Assembly (NCBI GenBank): GCA_015493225.1
Contig: WGDO01000006.1
Coordinates: 1-39,901, forward strand
Source of the DNA: Patescibacteria group bacterium
GTDB taxonomy: Bacteria > Patescibacteriota > Minisyncoccia > Moranbacterales > DUUL01
Direction of reading: 5' to 3'
Length of the DNA: 39,901 nucleotides
Shown: piece after piece, positions 32,517 through 39,901 of the stretch
Numbering within the stretch: the first letter of the stretch is position 1
Layout of the letters: every line of letters begins with the position of its first letter
Notes under the pieces: model-generated
Database searches by the model: none
Told to the model about the DNA's origin: nothing
The model's input: the letters and a program-made list of their open reading frames with translations, nothing else
Program-made: the position numbers and the translations under genes

Positions 32517-32981
32517 AAAGCGGTTTCAAAGTCTAAAAAAGAATCAGACTGCCAAAAAAGGATAAGTGAAATTGTTGATGTATTTTTTGATAAATATTCC
32601 AATGAAACAGAAAAGAAAAAAAAGGTATATTCAAATTGGTCGCAAATAAATAAGGATGATTTACCACATAATTTGCATTATGAATTTCACTGTATAAAAA
32701 ATAGTGGGGTAGATATAGCATTTCATATTGAAAGTGATGAATATAAAGAATTGCAAAATACATTAGAGATATTTGATAATGAACAAATTGGTACATATGT
32801 GATAAAATTTGATCAAAATTGGAATAAAGGCGCTAGAGAAGAGGGACTTGGACAAATATATATTCAGTTTGGTCATGAATATTCTTCGGAAGATGTTGCA
32901 AAAACGATGCGAATGTTTATTGATGAAACTTATGAAAAAATAGAAAAGTCAATAAAAAAAATTCAAGATGAGAAAAAGTAA
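32513..32981 (+). pseudogene. Frameshifted gene between mcrB and mcrC, unknown
   Basis: An ATG at 32513 overlaps the mcrB stop (ATGA) but reaches TAA after seven codons (MKSGFKV). The frame open from 32517 to 32981 reads as protein throughout (KRISEIVDVFFDKYSNETEK, then VYSNWSQINKDDLPHNLHYE, EGLGQIYIQFGHEYSSEDVA). Its first usable start is only a TTG at 32673. A single +1 shift near 32516-32533 would join the ATG to this frame and give about 155 residues. The family is unknown; its place suggests an accessory subunit of the McrBC system. Its last codons overlap the mcrC start by 14 bp. Confidence 0.6.
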
Positions 32982-34317
32982 GAAACATATAGTTCTAAAT
33001 GAATATAAATCCCTTTTTGTTAAAAAAGCAAGGGAGTCTTTTGGTGATGGTGAAGATGAGTATGGAAACAAAGTCGTTAGTCAAAAAATTTTTGAGAACA
33101 TTAAGAACTTTGTGTTAAATATTGAAGGTGATGTTAAAAAAAAGAACATAGTTATCAAAACTGATAGTAATAGTAATTTCGATAATGTTAGTATATTACA
33201 AGTTGCTCAAAAGAAAATAAATGAAGTAACTAGGCAGGTGCTTACGGCAAATAGTTTTGTAGGTGTTATAGTTATGAATGACGGGACAACTATTGAGATT
33301 CTGCCAAAGATAAATAATGAAAATGAAGATGAGACTAGGTCAACTTTTTTGAAAATGTTGCGTGCATTAAGACAAGAGCCAGATAATAGAATATTCAAAC
33401 AAGCAAATTTAAGTAGTGCAAAAATACCGTTGATGGAGATTTTCGTGGCAATGTTTTGTAGTGAAATTGAGAATTTAGTAAGAAAGGGATTGAGGTCTGA
33501 TTATGTTAGTAAAAGTAGCAATGAAAATTTTTTGAAGGGGAAGCTTAATATTAAAAAACAATTATTGTATAATTTTGTGCACAAAGAAAGATTTTTTGTT
33601 AATTTTGATGAATATTTATCAAACGTAGCAGAGAATAGATTACTGAAAACAACAATCAAATATTTATTTTCAAAAACAAAGGATGGAAAGAACAAGAAGC
33701 GATTAAGAGAGTTATTGTTTGTTTTTGATGGTATTGATATATCTAAGGATGTTACAAGAGATTTTTCTCTTATAAAGGAGAATCGTATGATGAGGGATTA
33801 TAGATTACCTCTTCAATGGGCGAGGGTGTTTTTAGCAAAAGAAAGTTTTACTTCATTTTATGGAAGTAATATCGCGTTTGCATTATTATTTGATATGAAT
33901 AAGGTGTTTGAAGATTATGTTGCACATTGCTTTTTTAGTGTGTATAAAAAAGTAGAAACACAAAAAACTGGTAAAAGTTTAATAGAAAAACCAAAAAAAT
34001 TCAATCTAAGACCTGATTTATTCCTAACACCAGAAGGAGACGGTATTTCAATAATAGCTGATACAAAATGGAAGCTTGTGGATAGTAGTGAAAGTAGTAA
34101 GAACTGGAATATTTCGCAATCGGATATTTATCAGATGTTTGCGTATGGTAAAAAATTTGACATTAAGAAGATTCAGTTAATTTATCCAAAACATGAGGGT
34201 TTTGGTGCAAGCGATGAAATTGAGAAAATGTTTTTTGAATATGACGAAAAAAATGAAGAGCAAAATTTTTCTTTGGATATAAAATGTTTTGATTGTAATA
34301 AGGGAACAATTGTGTAA
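32968..34317 (+). CDS. mcrC: McrC-type nuclease subunit
   Basis: The 449-residue endonuclease partner of McrB. The N-terminal half (FVGVIVMNDGTTIEILPKIN, then ETRSTFLKMLRALRQEP) is the McrB-interacting region of McrC proteins. The C-terminal half holds the PD-(D/E)xK nuclease: RPDLFL with Asp350, then IIADTKWK with Asp365-Thr-Lys367, and QSDIYQMFAYGKKF. SSNENFLKGKLNIKKQL and EYLSNVAENRLLKTTIKYL are family features. All expected catalytic residues are present. Its start overlaps the preceding frame by 14 bp, and a small gene follows after 2 bp. Confidence 0.92.
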   Translation: MRKSKKHIVLNEYKSLFVKKARESFGDGEDEYGNKVVSQKIFENIKNFVLNIEGDVKKKNIVIKTDSNSNFDNVSILQVAQKKINEVTRQVLTANSFVGVIVMNDGTTIEILPKINNENEDETRSTFLKMLRALRQEPDNRIFKQANLSSAKIPLMEIFVAMFCSEIENLVRKGLRSDYVSKSSNENFLKGKLNIKKQLLYNFVHKERFFVNFDEYLSNVAENRLLKTTIKYLFSKTKDGKNKKRLRELLFVFDGIDISKDVTRDFSLIKENRMMRDYRLPLQWARVFLAKESFTSFYGSNIAFALLFDMNKVFEDYVAHCFFSVYKKVETQKTGKSLIEKPKKFNLRPDLFLTPEGDGISIIADTKWKLVDSSESSKNWNISQSDIYQMFAYGKKFDIKKIQLIYPKHEGFGASDEIEKMFFEYDEKNEEQNFSLDIKCFDCNKGTIV

Positions 34318-34319
34318 TT

Positions 34320-34595
34320 ATGGGTGTAAATAAAATAAAACAATTTATAGATTCGGTGGATTGGATATTTGCGAAGACGTATGCGAAAACTGCACCGCAT
34401 GAATATATAGTTAGGGAAAAATTAGGTGCGAAACAAAGAAAGGGGTTTGATATGCTTGCTTTGCACATCAGGGAAAACGGTTACACAGAATATTTTTATA
34501 AGAAGCCATTTACATATTGTAACATTGTAGATAAAAAGTATTGGCATATGGAAAATATTATAAATCGTGATGATAGGGATGCGGAGTATAAATAG
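34320..34595 (+). CDS. Small conserved protein at the end of the McrBC operon
   Basis: This 91-residue protein contains FAKTYAKTAPHEYIVREKL, an aromatic-rich middle (GYTEYFYKKPFTYCNIVD) and the end KYWHMENIINRDDRDAEYK. From memory, proteins with a TAPHEYxVR segment and a YW...INR ending recur as small stand-alone proteins in accessory regions; their function is not known. The stretch between YW and INR looks shorter here than in those relatives. It begins 2 bp after mcrC and ends before a terminator, so it is the last gene of the restriction operon. Confidence 0.6.
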   Translation: MGVNKIKQFIDSVDWIFAKTYAKTAPHEYIVREKLGAKQRKGFDMLALHIRENGYTEYFYKKPFTYCNIVDKKYWHMENIINRDDRDAEYK

Positions 34596-34654
34596 TAGCA
34601 CCGAATGAAAGAGATCTCGTTATTTCCCATTTAGGAAGGGCAAGAATAGTAATT

Positions 34655-34682
34655 TAAAAAAACCGCCTTCGGCGGTTTTTTG
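34655..34682 (+). terminator. Terminator of the McrBC operon
   Basis: AACCGCC-TTC-GGCGGTT with flanking A- and T-runs. A repeat family B copy (34619-34641) precedes it. Confidence 0.92.
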
Positions 34683-34704
34683 GTGTGAATTTTGTTTTGT
34701 TTTT

Positions 34705-34884
34705 CTATTTTTTCATCAACGCTTTTTCTAAATCTTTATCAAATATTCGCACTTCATATTGTTTAGATGGATACAATAATAATATGTCGACAAAAGATAA
34801 TTCATTTTCTTTTAAAGATAGAAGCAATAAAAGAGTTTCGGCGTAGAAGTTTTTTGACTTGATAAACAGAGTGTTTATAATTTT
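34705..34884 (-). pseudogene. C-terminal gene remnant on the minus strand
   Basis: Read on the minus strand from 34884 to TAG at 34705-34707, a frame of about 58 codons gives protein-like text (KSKNFYAETLLLLLSLKENE, LSFVDILLLYPSKQYEVRIF and DKDLEKALMKK). A TGA lies just upstream and there is no start codon. It looks like the tail of a lost gene. The family is unknown. Confidence 0.35.
34854..34881 (+). promoter_or_regulatory. Promoter without a downstream gene
   Basis: TTGACT (34854-34859), a 16-bp spacer and TATAAT (34876-34881). It would transcribe the 42-bp palindrome at 34936. No ORF follows for 250 bp. Confidence 0.5.
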
Positions 34885-34935
34885 TCACTTTTTTTCACTT
34901 TTTTCTCTCAAGCACTATCACTTTTCCATTTAATC

Positions 34936-34977
34936 CCCGTTACGTCTAACTCACGGCCGTGAGCTAGACGTAACGGG
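34936..34977. repeat. 42-bp GC-rich palindrome
   Basis: Arms CCCGTTACGTCTA and TAGACGTAACGGG surround CTCACGGCCGTGAG. All 21 pairs match but one (34949 against 34964), with no loop. Its GC content is far above the surroundings. No T-run follows. Confidence 0.85.
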
Positions 34978-35049
34978 AGGATTGGCTTAATAATAATGTA
35001 TGAGGCATTGTTAAAAAAATGGATTATATTCAAAATTATTGATCTTTAA

Positions 35050-35058
35050 GGGGGGGGG
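35050..35058. repeat. G9 homopolymer
   Basis: Nine G in AT-rich DNA, about 75 bp upstream of the promoter at 35100. It is the second such tract in the window. Confidence 0.8.
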
Positions 35059-35099
35059 CAATTTGGAACTAGTGGTTTTGCATATGATTAAAAATTTCA

Positions 35100-35129
35100 T
35101 TTCCCGTTTTGGGGATTATTTGGTATAAT
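35100..35129 (+). promoter_or_regulatory. Promoter of the surface-protein genes
   Basis: An extended -10 TGGTATAAT (hexamer 35124-35129) and a weak -35 TTTCCC (35100-35105), 18 bp apart. A repeat family B copy (35099-35116) overlaps the -35 region. Confidence 0.6.
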
Positions 35130-35197
35130 GTAAAAAAGAGAATATGCAGGCATAAAATGGCATAAAATCAAAATTAATTTTAAATTAATAAAACAAA

Positions 35198-36001
35198 ATG
35201 GATAAAAATATCAAAAGAATAATAATTATAAGTATATATTTATTAGCCATAACTGTCTTTGTCTCAGTGATTTATTTCATTTTTAAGCCAGATCCGAGTT
35301 GCAGCGATGGAATTAAAAATCAAGGAGAAACAGGAATAGACTGCGGTGGCTCCTGTGGCGCTTGTCAACAAAAAATAACTCACCAAAAATTAGAAGTAAA
35401 ATCAATAGAGTTAGCTAGTGATGGGCAGGGTGGAAGTGATATTCTAGTTAAGGTTTATAACCCCAATGAAGAATATGGGGCCAAAAGTTTCCAGTTTATT
35501 ATTGCCGATAATCAAGGAAATAAAAGCCAACCCTATCAAGATTTTATTTTACCAAAAGAGGAAAAATATATTATCATTACTGGCTACGCTTTAAACAGCG
35601 GGGCAACCAATATTCAGGTTGGCATCGACAATGAGAATATAGATTGGCGCCGGGCGATAAATTACCGAGACCCAAAATTAGTTATTTATAATGACCGTTA
35701 CGAATTAAACACTGCTGGAGGAAATTATGCCAAAATAATTGGTTTGTTGGTAAATAAAAGCGCCGTTGATTATGAAACAATAAAAGTTAAAGGAATTCTT
35801 AGAGATAAAAACGGAAAATTTTTGGGAGGAAGTTACCATATTATTAATACCTTACCGGCCAACAGTAAAAGAGAATTTTTAATTCAATTTCCTAATAATC
35901 TAGGAGAAGTAAGTAACATTGAAACACAAGCAGAAACAAATATTTTTTCCAGTGATAATTATCTTAAGACAGAGGGACAAAATAATTATTTAGATGAGTA
36001 G
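35198..36001 (+). CDS. Membrane-anchored Cys-rich surface protein
   Basis: A 267-residue protein with one N-terminal membrane segment (about residues 8-28, IIIISIYLLAITVFVSVIYF). Just outside it is the compact motif SCSDGIKNQGETGIDCGG, then SCGAC. This CxDG...GIDCGGxCxxC module is common next to the anchor in CPR and DPANN surface proteins, where four or five cysteines probably form disulfides or bind metal. Two beta-sandwich-like segments follow (IELASDGQGGSDILVKVYNP; then IKVKGILRDKNGKFLGGSYH), which suggests an extracellular Ig-like or FxLYD-type domain. It is 23 bp upstream of the CHAP protein, probably in one operon. Confidence 0.7.
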   Translation: MDKNIKRIIIISIYLLAITVFVSVIYFIFKPDPSCSDGIKNQGETGIDCGGSCGACQQKITHQKLEVKSIELASDGQGGSDILVKVYNPNEEYGAKSFQFIIADNQGNKSQPYQDFILPKEEKYIIITGYALNSGATNIQVGIDNENIDWRRAINYRDPKLVIYNDRYELNTAGGNYAKIIGLLVNKSAVDYETIKVKGILRDKNGKFLGGSYHIINTLPANSKREFLIQFPNNLGEVSNIETQAETNIFSSDNYLKTEGQNNYLDE

Positions 36002-36024
36002 ATTTAATTTTAATAATTATAAAA

Positions 36025-37002
36025 ATGAAAATTAAAATAATAATTTGGTTGACGATTATTGCCATTAGTATTTCGGGGGTAGCTTATTTTTTTAGAGATA
36101 GTTTCGATGAAGCCCAGACTTCGTTGGTAAAATATTACAATGGAACCAATTATCAATGTGTGGCTTACATAGAAAGATATTATCAAAATATGTTTGGCAT
36201 TAAAATTCAAAGTGTGGGGAATGCAATGAATTTAGCCAAAAAAGCTCCTCGTTATGGATTATACTTTCATGAAAATGGAGGAGTTGTTGTTCCGCAGGTA
36301 GGAGATGTAATTGTATTTGGCAACAAGAATAAAGTTGGCCATGTAGCAATTGTAACCGGTGTGCTTAAGGATGGAGTTTTGATTGTGGAACAAAATTGGC
36401 ACAAAGCAAAGATTACAAATAACCATGGCAAAACACTTCCAGCAACATATAAAGATGGGCACTATAAAATTGCCGATAGATATTATGACAAAAAGAAAAG
36501 AGATCCTTTTTGGATAATGGGCTGGGTAAGTCGAACAAAACAAAATCCAACTCCATTCTTTGATTTTTCTGCCAAGGATGATCAAGGATGGTTGCCAGAG
36601 AATGATTTAAAGAAAAATAAAAGTAGTAGTGAAAAATCTTGGGCAGTTAGGGTGATAGGGAAAGATCCACGATTGTTAAGTCCTGTTTTTTTAGATGGTC
36701 TTGATGTGAAAAAATATCCCAACATTACCTTTAGAGTTAAGGTGGAAAATAATGATGATGCCACCGAAGGAGTTTTGTATTTAAGAGATAGTCAGGGCGA
36801 GTGGTCTCAACAGATTTCTTTTCCCGTTGATTATTCAGAAGGAGAATACCAAGCAATCACGGTAAATTTGTCTAAACTTAATGATAATTTTAAGGTTACT
36901 CAGTTAATGTTAAAATTAGCCAATAGCAATAATAAACGATGGAAAGAAATCTGGAAAATTGATTGGTTAAGAATCGGGGAGAGGGAGAGGAATATTTTAT
37001 AG
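36025..37002 (+). CDS. Anchored CHAP-domain amidase with C-terminal binding domain
   Basis: The 325-residue protein starts with a membrane anchor or signal (IIIWLTIIAISISGVAYF). A CHAP (NlpC/P60-like) cysteine peptidase domain follows, with Cys45 in YQCVAYIERYY, His106 in VGHVAIVTGV and the conserved VEQNW. It would cleave peptidoglycan stem peptides or cross-bridges. Residues about 190-320 form a second beta-rich domain (SWAVRVIGKDPRLLSPVFLD; ITFRVKVENN; EGVLYLRDSQGEWSQ) resembling carbohydrate-binding modules. With the surface protein upstream it makes an envelope operon. Confidence 0.8.
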   Translation: MKIKIIIWLTIIAISISGVAYFFRDSFDEAQTSLVKYYNGTNYQCVAYIERYYQNMFGIKIQSVGNAMNLAKKAPRYGLYFHENGGVVVPQVGDVIVFGNKNKVGHVAIVTGVLKDGVLIVEQNWHKAKITNNHGKTLPATYKDGHYKIADRYYDKKKRDPFWIMGWVSRTKQNPTPFFDFSAKDDQGWLPENDLKKNKSSSEKSWAVRVIGKDPRLLSPVFLDGLDVKKYPNITFRVKVENNDDATEGVLYLRDSQGEWSQQISFPVDYSEGEYQAITVNLSKLNDNFKVTQLMLKLANSNNKRWKEIWKIDWLRIGERERNIL

Positions 37003-37017
37003 AAATAATGAATTATT

Positions 37018-37160
37018 ACCGCGAATCTACAAATCAATTACAAATCTACGAATTGTGCATAACAAATATGGTGAGTTATTTGTCATCCCTAAACAGGAGA
37101 TAAATAAATTTGTAGTCGATTTGTCATCCCTAAACGGGAGATAAATAATTTCGTAGGGAC
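37018..37160. repeat. Composite of repeat families C and B
   Basis: CGAATCTACAAATCAATTAC (37022) is followed by two copies of GTCATCCCTAAACNGGAGAT (37082-37101 and 37123-37142), the inverse of CTCCC-GTTTA-GGGATGAC, then TTTCGTAGG. The order resembles 20250-20305, so B and C probably move or amplify together. Confidence 0.65.
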
Positions 37161-37272
37161 CTTGATTTTATTGTCAATTTATGCTACAATAAACAAGTTT
37201 CTAACAAATTAAGTTCTACAATCTACCCTCTACTATCTACAATCTACTATCTAACATCTAAATTCAAAAACA

Positions 37273-38580
37273 ATGTCTCAAGAAAAATTTATAATTAATG
37301 GTGGAAAAAAATTACAAGGAGCCATAAAAATTAATGGTTCTAAGAATGCCACTGTTGCTTTGCTAGCTGCCTCTATGATGAACCAAGGAAAAACAACTTT
37401 TCATAATGTGCCCCGAATAGAAGAGGTCAATCGTTGGGTAGAAATCTTAGAAAGCATTGGCACAAAAGTTGAATGGGAAAATAAGACCATGACCATTATT
37501 GCACCGAAAAGAATTTCTTTAAAAAAAATAAACAAAAAGTCAGCCGAAAAAACCAGAAGCGCAATTCTATTAATTGGTGCTTTAGCTGGACGTTCTCATA
37601 AATATTTTATTCCCCAGGCTGGAGGATGTAAATTAGGAGAGCGAACCATTAGGCCTCATCTATATGCTCTGGAAAATTTTGGTGTTAATATTCAGACAAC
37701 GGAGCAGGGATTTGCCGTAAAGGTAAATAATCTTCGACCGGTAATTAATAATGTTCTTTATGAGACAGGGGATACTGTTACAGAAACAGCCATTATGGCC
37801 GCCGCTCAGACACCAGGCAAAACGACAATTAAAATGGCCAGTGCCAATTATATGGTTCAAGACCTTTGTTTCTATCTAGAAAAGCTGGGAGTAAAAATTA
37901 AAGGGATTGGAACTTCTACTTTAGAAATTAAAGGCAAAAAAAGGTTAAAGAAAAATGTTGAATATCATATTAGTGAAGACCCAATTGAGGCTATGTTTTT
38001 TATCTCTTTGGCTATTACTACTAAAAGTGAATTAACTATCAAAAGGTGTCCCATAGAATTTTTAGAATTAGAACTTTTGAAGCTAAAAAAAATGGGGCAA
38101 CAATTTGAAATTATCAGACAGTATAAGGCTAAAAATAAAAAAACTAGATTAGTAGACATCAAAATTATTCCTTCAAAATTAATTGCTTTGGAAGACAAAA
38201 TTCATGCCTTACCATTTCCTGGACTGAACATGGATAACTTACCATTTTTTGTGCCAATTGCTATGATGGCCAGGGGTACAACATTAATTCACGATTGGGT
38301 TTATGAAAATAGAGCAGTTTATTTTACAGAACTTAATCGTTTGGGTGGTAAAATTACTTTAATAGACTCTCATCGAGTAACAGTTACCGGTCCCACTGAA
38401 TTAAAACCGGCCGATCTAACTTCTCCACCAGCTCTTCGTCCCGCTGCCATTATTCTTGTGGCTATGCTTGGTGCCAAAGGTAAATCAACTCTACGTGGAG
38501 TTTATTCAATAAACAGAGGCTATGAAGACCTAGAAAAACGACTTCAATCCATCGGTGCGGATATTGAACATAGAGAATAA
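37273..38580 (+). CDS. murA: UDP-N-acetylglucosamine 1-carboxyvinyltransferase MurA
   Basis: First committed step of peptidoglycan synthesis: adds enolpyruvate from PEP to UDP-GlcNAc. The 435-residue protein has the substrate-binding Lys-Asn pair in KINGSKNATVALLAA, the catalytic loop with Cys119 (PQAGGCKLGERTIRPHL; the Cys is the target of fosfomycin), then DPIEAMFFISLAIT, FPGLNMDNLPFFVPIAMMA, VYENRAVYFTELNRLGG and LRPAAIILVAMLGAKG. The conserved Asp near the active site falls in LNMDNLPF. The sequence diverges from typical MurA in several loops but all key residues are present. Slippage-like repeats (CTACTATCTACAATCTAC) lie just before the ATG. Confidence 0.95.
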   Translation: MSQEKFIINGGKKLQGAIKINGSKNATVALLAASMMNQGKTTFHNVPRIEEVNRWVEILESIGTKVEWENKTMTIIAPKRISLKKINKKSAEKTRSAILLIGALAGRSHKYFIPQAGGCKLGERTIRPHLYALENFGVNIQTTEQGFAVKVNNLRPVINNVLYETGDTVTETAIMAAAQTPGKTTIKMASANYMVQDLCFYLEKLGVKIKGIGTSTLEIKGKKRLKKNVEYHISEDPIEAMFFISLAITTKSELTIKRCPIEFLELELLKLKKMGQQFEIIRQYKAKNKKTRLVDIKIIPSKLIALEDKIHALPFPGLNMDNLPFFVPIAMMARGTTLIHDWVYENRAVYFTELNRLGGKITLIDSHRVTVTGPTELKPADLTSPPALRPAAIILVAMLGAKGKSTLRGVYSINRGYEDLEKRLQSIGADIEHRE

Positions 38581-38790
38581 AGATTTACGATTTAAGATTT
38601 ATGATTTATGATTTTTTAACTTTCGTTTAGGAGTGTAAGTGGAGCGAGTACCCTGTCTCTTCGCGAAGGGAGGGGTTAGCGAGCGGGTAGGCAAGTGGTA
38701 GTAAGAGTTTAAGATTTAAGAATTTTGGTTATTGATTATTGTAATTTGAAATTTGTTTGTTTCTTGTATCTTGTGTCTTGTGATTTGTTA
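38581..38790. repeat. Repeat-filled gap with families A and B
   Basis: No gene is seen. Repeats of GATTTATGATTTATGATTT open it. A divergent family B copy (TTTCGTTTAGGAGTGTAAG) is at about 38621. TCTTCGCGAAGGGA forms a small hairpin at about 38660. A half copy of family A, TTGGTTATTGATTATTGTAA, then TTTGTTTGTTTCTTGTATCT, lies at 38716-38790. Confidence 0.65.
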
Positions 38791-38828
38791 CGACGTGAAT
38801 TGACATTTTACGACATTATTTGTATAAT
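38788..38828 (+). promoter_or_regulatory. Promoter and operator of the ParDE pair
   Basis: TTGACA (38800-38805), a 17-bp spacer and TATAAT (38823-38828) are full consensus boxes. The word TTACGAC occurs at 38788-38794 and 38808-38814, 20 bp (two helical turns) apart, flanking the -35: a likely antitoxin operator. Confidence 0.75.
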
Positions 38829-38855
38829 AAGGGCGTAAACTTTAAAATAAATTCT

Positions 38856-39104
38856 ATGACTCAAAAAGCACAATCATTACATGTAACTTTACCAGCACGA
38901 TTAAAAAAATTTGTTGAAGAACAAGTTAAAACCATTGGATATAGTACTAAAAGCGACTATATTCAATCTTTGGTGCGTAAAGAAATCAGAAAAAGGGAGG
39001 AGGAGAAGCTAGAGAGAATGCTACTGGAAGGGCTAGCTTCAGGCGTAAAAGAATACTCGGAAAAAGATTGGGCTGATTTAGAAAATAAAATGTTATCACA
39101 ATGA
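38856..39104 (+). CDS. ParD-family antitoxin
   Basis: An 82-residue ribbon-helix-helix protein: the strand SLHVTLPARLKKFVEEQV is followed by TIGYSTKSDYIQSLVRKEIR, the ParD/CopG pattern. The acidic helix near the C terminus (EEKLERMLLEGLASG, then EYSEKDWADLENKM) would bind the toxin. I chose the ATG at 38856 because the open frame upstream of it contains the -10 box. Its stop overlaps the toxin start (ATGATGA). Confidence 0.85.
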   Translation: MTQKAQSLHVTLPARLKKFVEEQVKTIGYSTKSDYIQSLVRKEIRKREEEKLERMLLEGLASGVKEYSEKDWADLENKMLSQ

Positions 39105-39421
39105 TGAAATGCAATTTATCACACAAAGCCGAGCAAGACGTTTTGAATATTGCTAAATATTTTAAAAAACAAAACGGTAACCTGGTTAAAGAATTTTATG
39201 GCGAATTAAATGAGACTAGAAAGACGTTGGCTAGATTTCCAGATATAGGTTCTTTTGCTAGTAGTAATTTTAAAGTATCACATAAGCGGTTGGAGCAAAC
39301 CCGCTTTTGGTTGATGTCTAAATTTAGTAATTACATTATTTTTTATCAAAAACGTGAAAAAGACTTAGTAATTTTAAGAGTTGTACACGTCAAACAAGAT
39401 ATTCAAGTTTTATTTAAATGA
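39101..39421 (+). CDS. ParE-family toxin
   Basis: The 106-residue protein carries ParE/RelE-superfamily features: LSHKAEQDVLNIAKYFKKQN, the helical FYGELNETRKTLARFPDIGS, and the C-terminal FSNYIIFYQKREKDLVILRV followed by VHVKQDI. ParE members typically block DNA gyrase. Two adjacent ATG codons (39101 and 39104) both overlap the antitoxin stop. The next gene overlaps its stop by 4 bp. Confidence 0.87.
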   Translation: MMKCNLSHKAEQDVLNIAKYFKKQNGNLVKEFYGELNETRKTLARFPDIGSFASSNFKVSHKRLEQTRFWLMSKFSNYIIFYQKREKDLVILRVVHVKQDIQVLFK

Positions 39422-39798
39422 AAAAATCTCCCTACAAAATTTATTGGACAATTAGCGTGATTATTTTTTTAGTAATCACTATTTTTTTATGGTGGGCATT
39501 TTTAAAAATTGGCTTATATTTTGATAGTCTAAAAATTTATGCACTTGTATTGTATTTAGTGGCAATTAATTTCACAGTGGGCTTTTTATATTTATACGAC
39601 AAGATTATCTCCAGCACAAAAGCAATCAGAGTTCCAGAAATTATCCTACAAACCTTGGCTTTACTAGGCGGTAGCCCCACGGCCCTACTTTCCCAAAAAT
39701 TATTTCATCACAAAACCAGTAAAAAAAGTTTTCAAATAGTTTATTGGTTGATTGTGGCTCACTCCCATTTTAGGGTTATTTCCAAAAATAGGATATAA
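39418..39798 (+). CDS. DUF1294 membrane protein
   Basis: The 126-residue protein has three likely membrane segments: ISVIIFLVITIFLWWAFL, YALVLYLVAINFTVGFLYLY and the last FQIVYWLIVAH. It has the DUF1294 signature RVPEIILQTLALLGGSPTAL followed by LSQKLFHHKTSKKSF. The function is unknown. It starts inside the parE stop (ATGA), so it is expressed with the toxin-antitoxin pair, perhaps only by position. Confidence 0.88.
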   Translation: MKKSPYKIYWTISVIIFLVITIFLWWAFLKIGLYFDSLKIYALVLYLVAINFTVGFLYLYDKIISSTKAIRVPEIILQTLALLGGSPTALLSQKLFHHKTSKKSFQIVYWLIVAHSHFRVISKNRI

Positions 39799-39828
39799 TG
39801 AAATTATTAATAATTAATAATTTCAATT

Positions 39829-39901
39829 ATGGAAATTTCACAAAAAGCCTTGGAGATATTTTTCCCAAAAGAAACATTTAAATGGTTTAAGCTAGCTTCA
39901 A
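39829..39901 (+). CDS. Partial CDS at the window edge
   Basis: An ATG at 39829 opens a frame reading MEISQKALEIFFPKETFKWF and then KLAS at the last base, with TATAAT at 39794-39799 upstream. The beginning resembles the start of some transposases in style, but 24 residues are not enough to assign a family. Confidence 0.4.
   Translation, partial: MEISQKALEIFFPKETFKWFKLAS

Noticed and set aside
36010-36764. Minus-strand ORFs under the CHAP gene
   Set aside because: Shadows of a clear plus-strand coding gene.

Overview
The window looks like a chromosomal piece of an AT-rich, reduced-genome bacterium of the Candidate Phyla Radiation (Patescibacteria, perhaps a Parcubacteria or Falkowbacteria-like lineage). 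The evidence is the compact gene set, most genes having no Shine-Dalgarno (SD) sequence, DUF4143 ATPase, DUF1294 and DUF333-like proteins, a Cys-rich anchored surface protein, a 23S rRNA gene with an intron and expansions, no 16S gene beside it, and many short intergenic repeats. This placement is inference; no marker was searched.

Layout. 1-1800: rplJ-rplL with an L10-type RNA leader, promoter and terminator. 1800-6400: parA and parB, separated by two unknown small genes and a frameshifted phosphoesterase, then a DUF333-like gene and a duplicated parB 3' tail. 6570-7600: a RelB/RelE-type toxin-antitoxin pair and a 372-bp MITE-like element. 7700-20250: mostly housekeeping and envelope genes (slipin, RNase HI, manC, a DUF4143 ATPase with a probably leaderless mRNA, secA, a HAD hydrolase, a muramidase-like protein, an EamA transporter, typA). 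20500-21950: a self-contained two-gene cassette with strong SD sites, an SD-led 17-codon upstream ORF and a leader motif shared with the 23S leader. 22000-29150: the rRNA locus. It holds a 36-bp perfect palindrome, an attenuator-like RNA, a structured leader, a 3.9-kb 23S gene with one group I intron and two large helix insertions, tRNA-Gln, 5S, and then three degenerate 5S-like copies and a second tRNA (GTA anticodon, short variable arm) that arose by duplication. 29250-34700: a McrBC-type restriction island preceded by a truncated Mrr. 34700-39901: a 42-bp GC-rich palindrome, two anchored envelope proteins (one CHAP amidase), murA, a ParD/ParE pair, DUF1294 and a partial ORF at the edge.

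How the parts fit. Core genes supply translation, secretion, segregation and peptidoglycan synthesis and turnover. Accessory DNA sits next to the rRNA/tRNA locus and in the parAB region: toxin-antitoxin modules, the restriction island and the SD-bearing cassette. At least three interspersed repeat families pepper the intergenic DNA, and two of them appear to lie inside the 23S rRNA insertions. The strongest leads are the 5S-like copies whose inserted hairpin shows compensatory base changes, the repeat-derived rRNA insertions, the anticodon-switched tRNA copy, the G9 tract in a promoter spacer, and the SD cassette.
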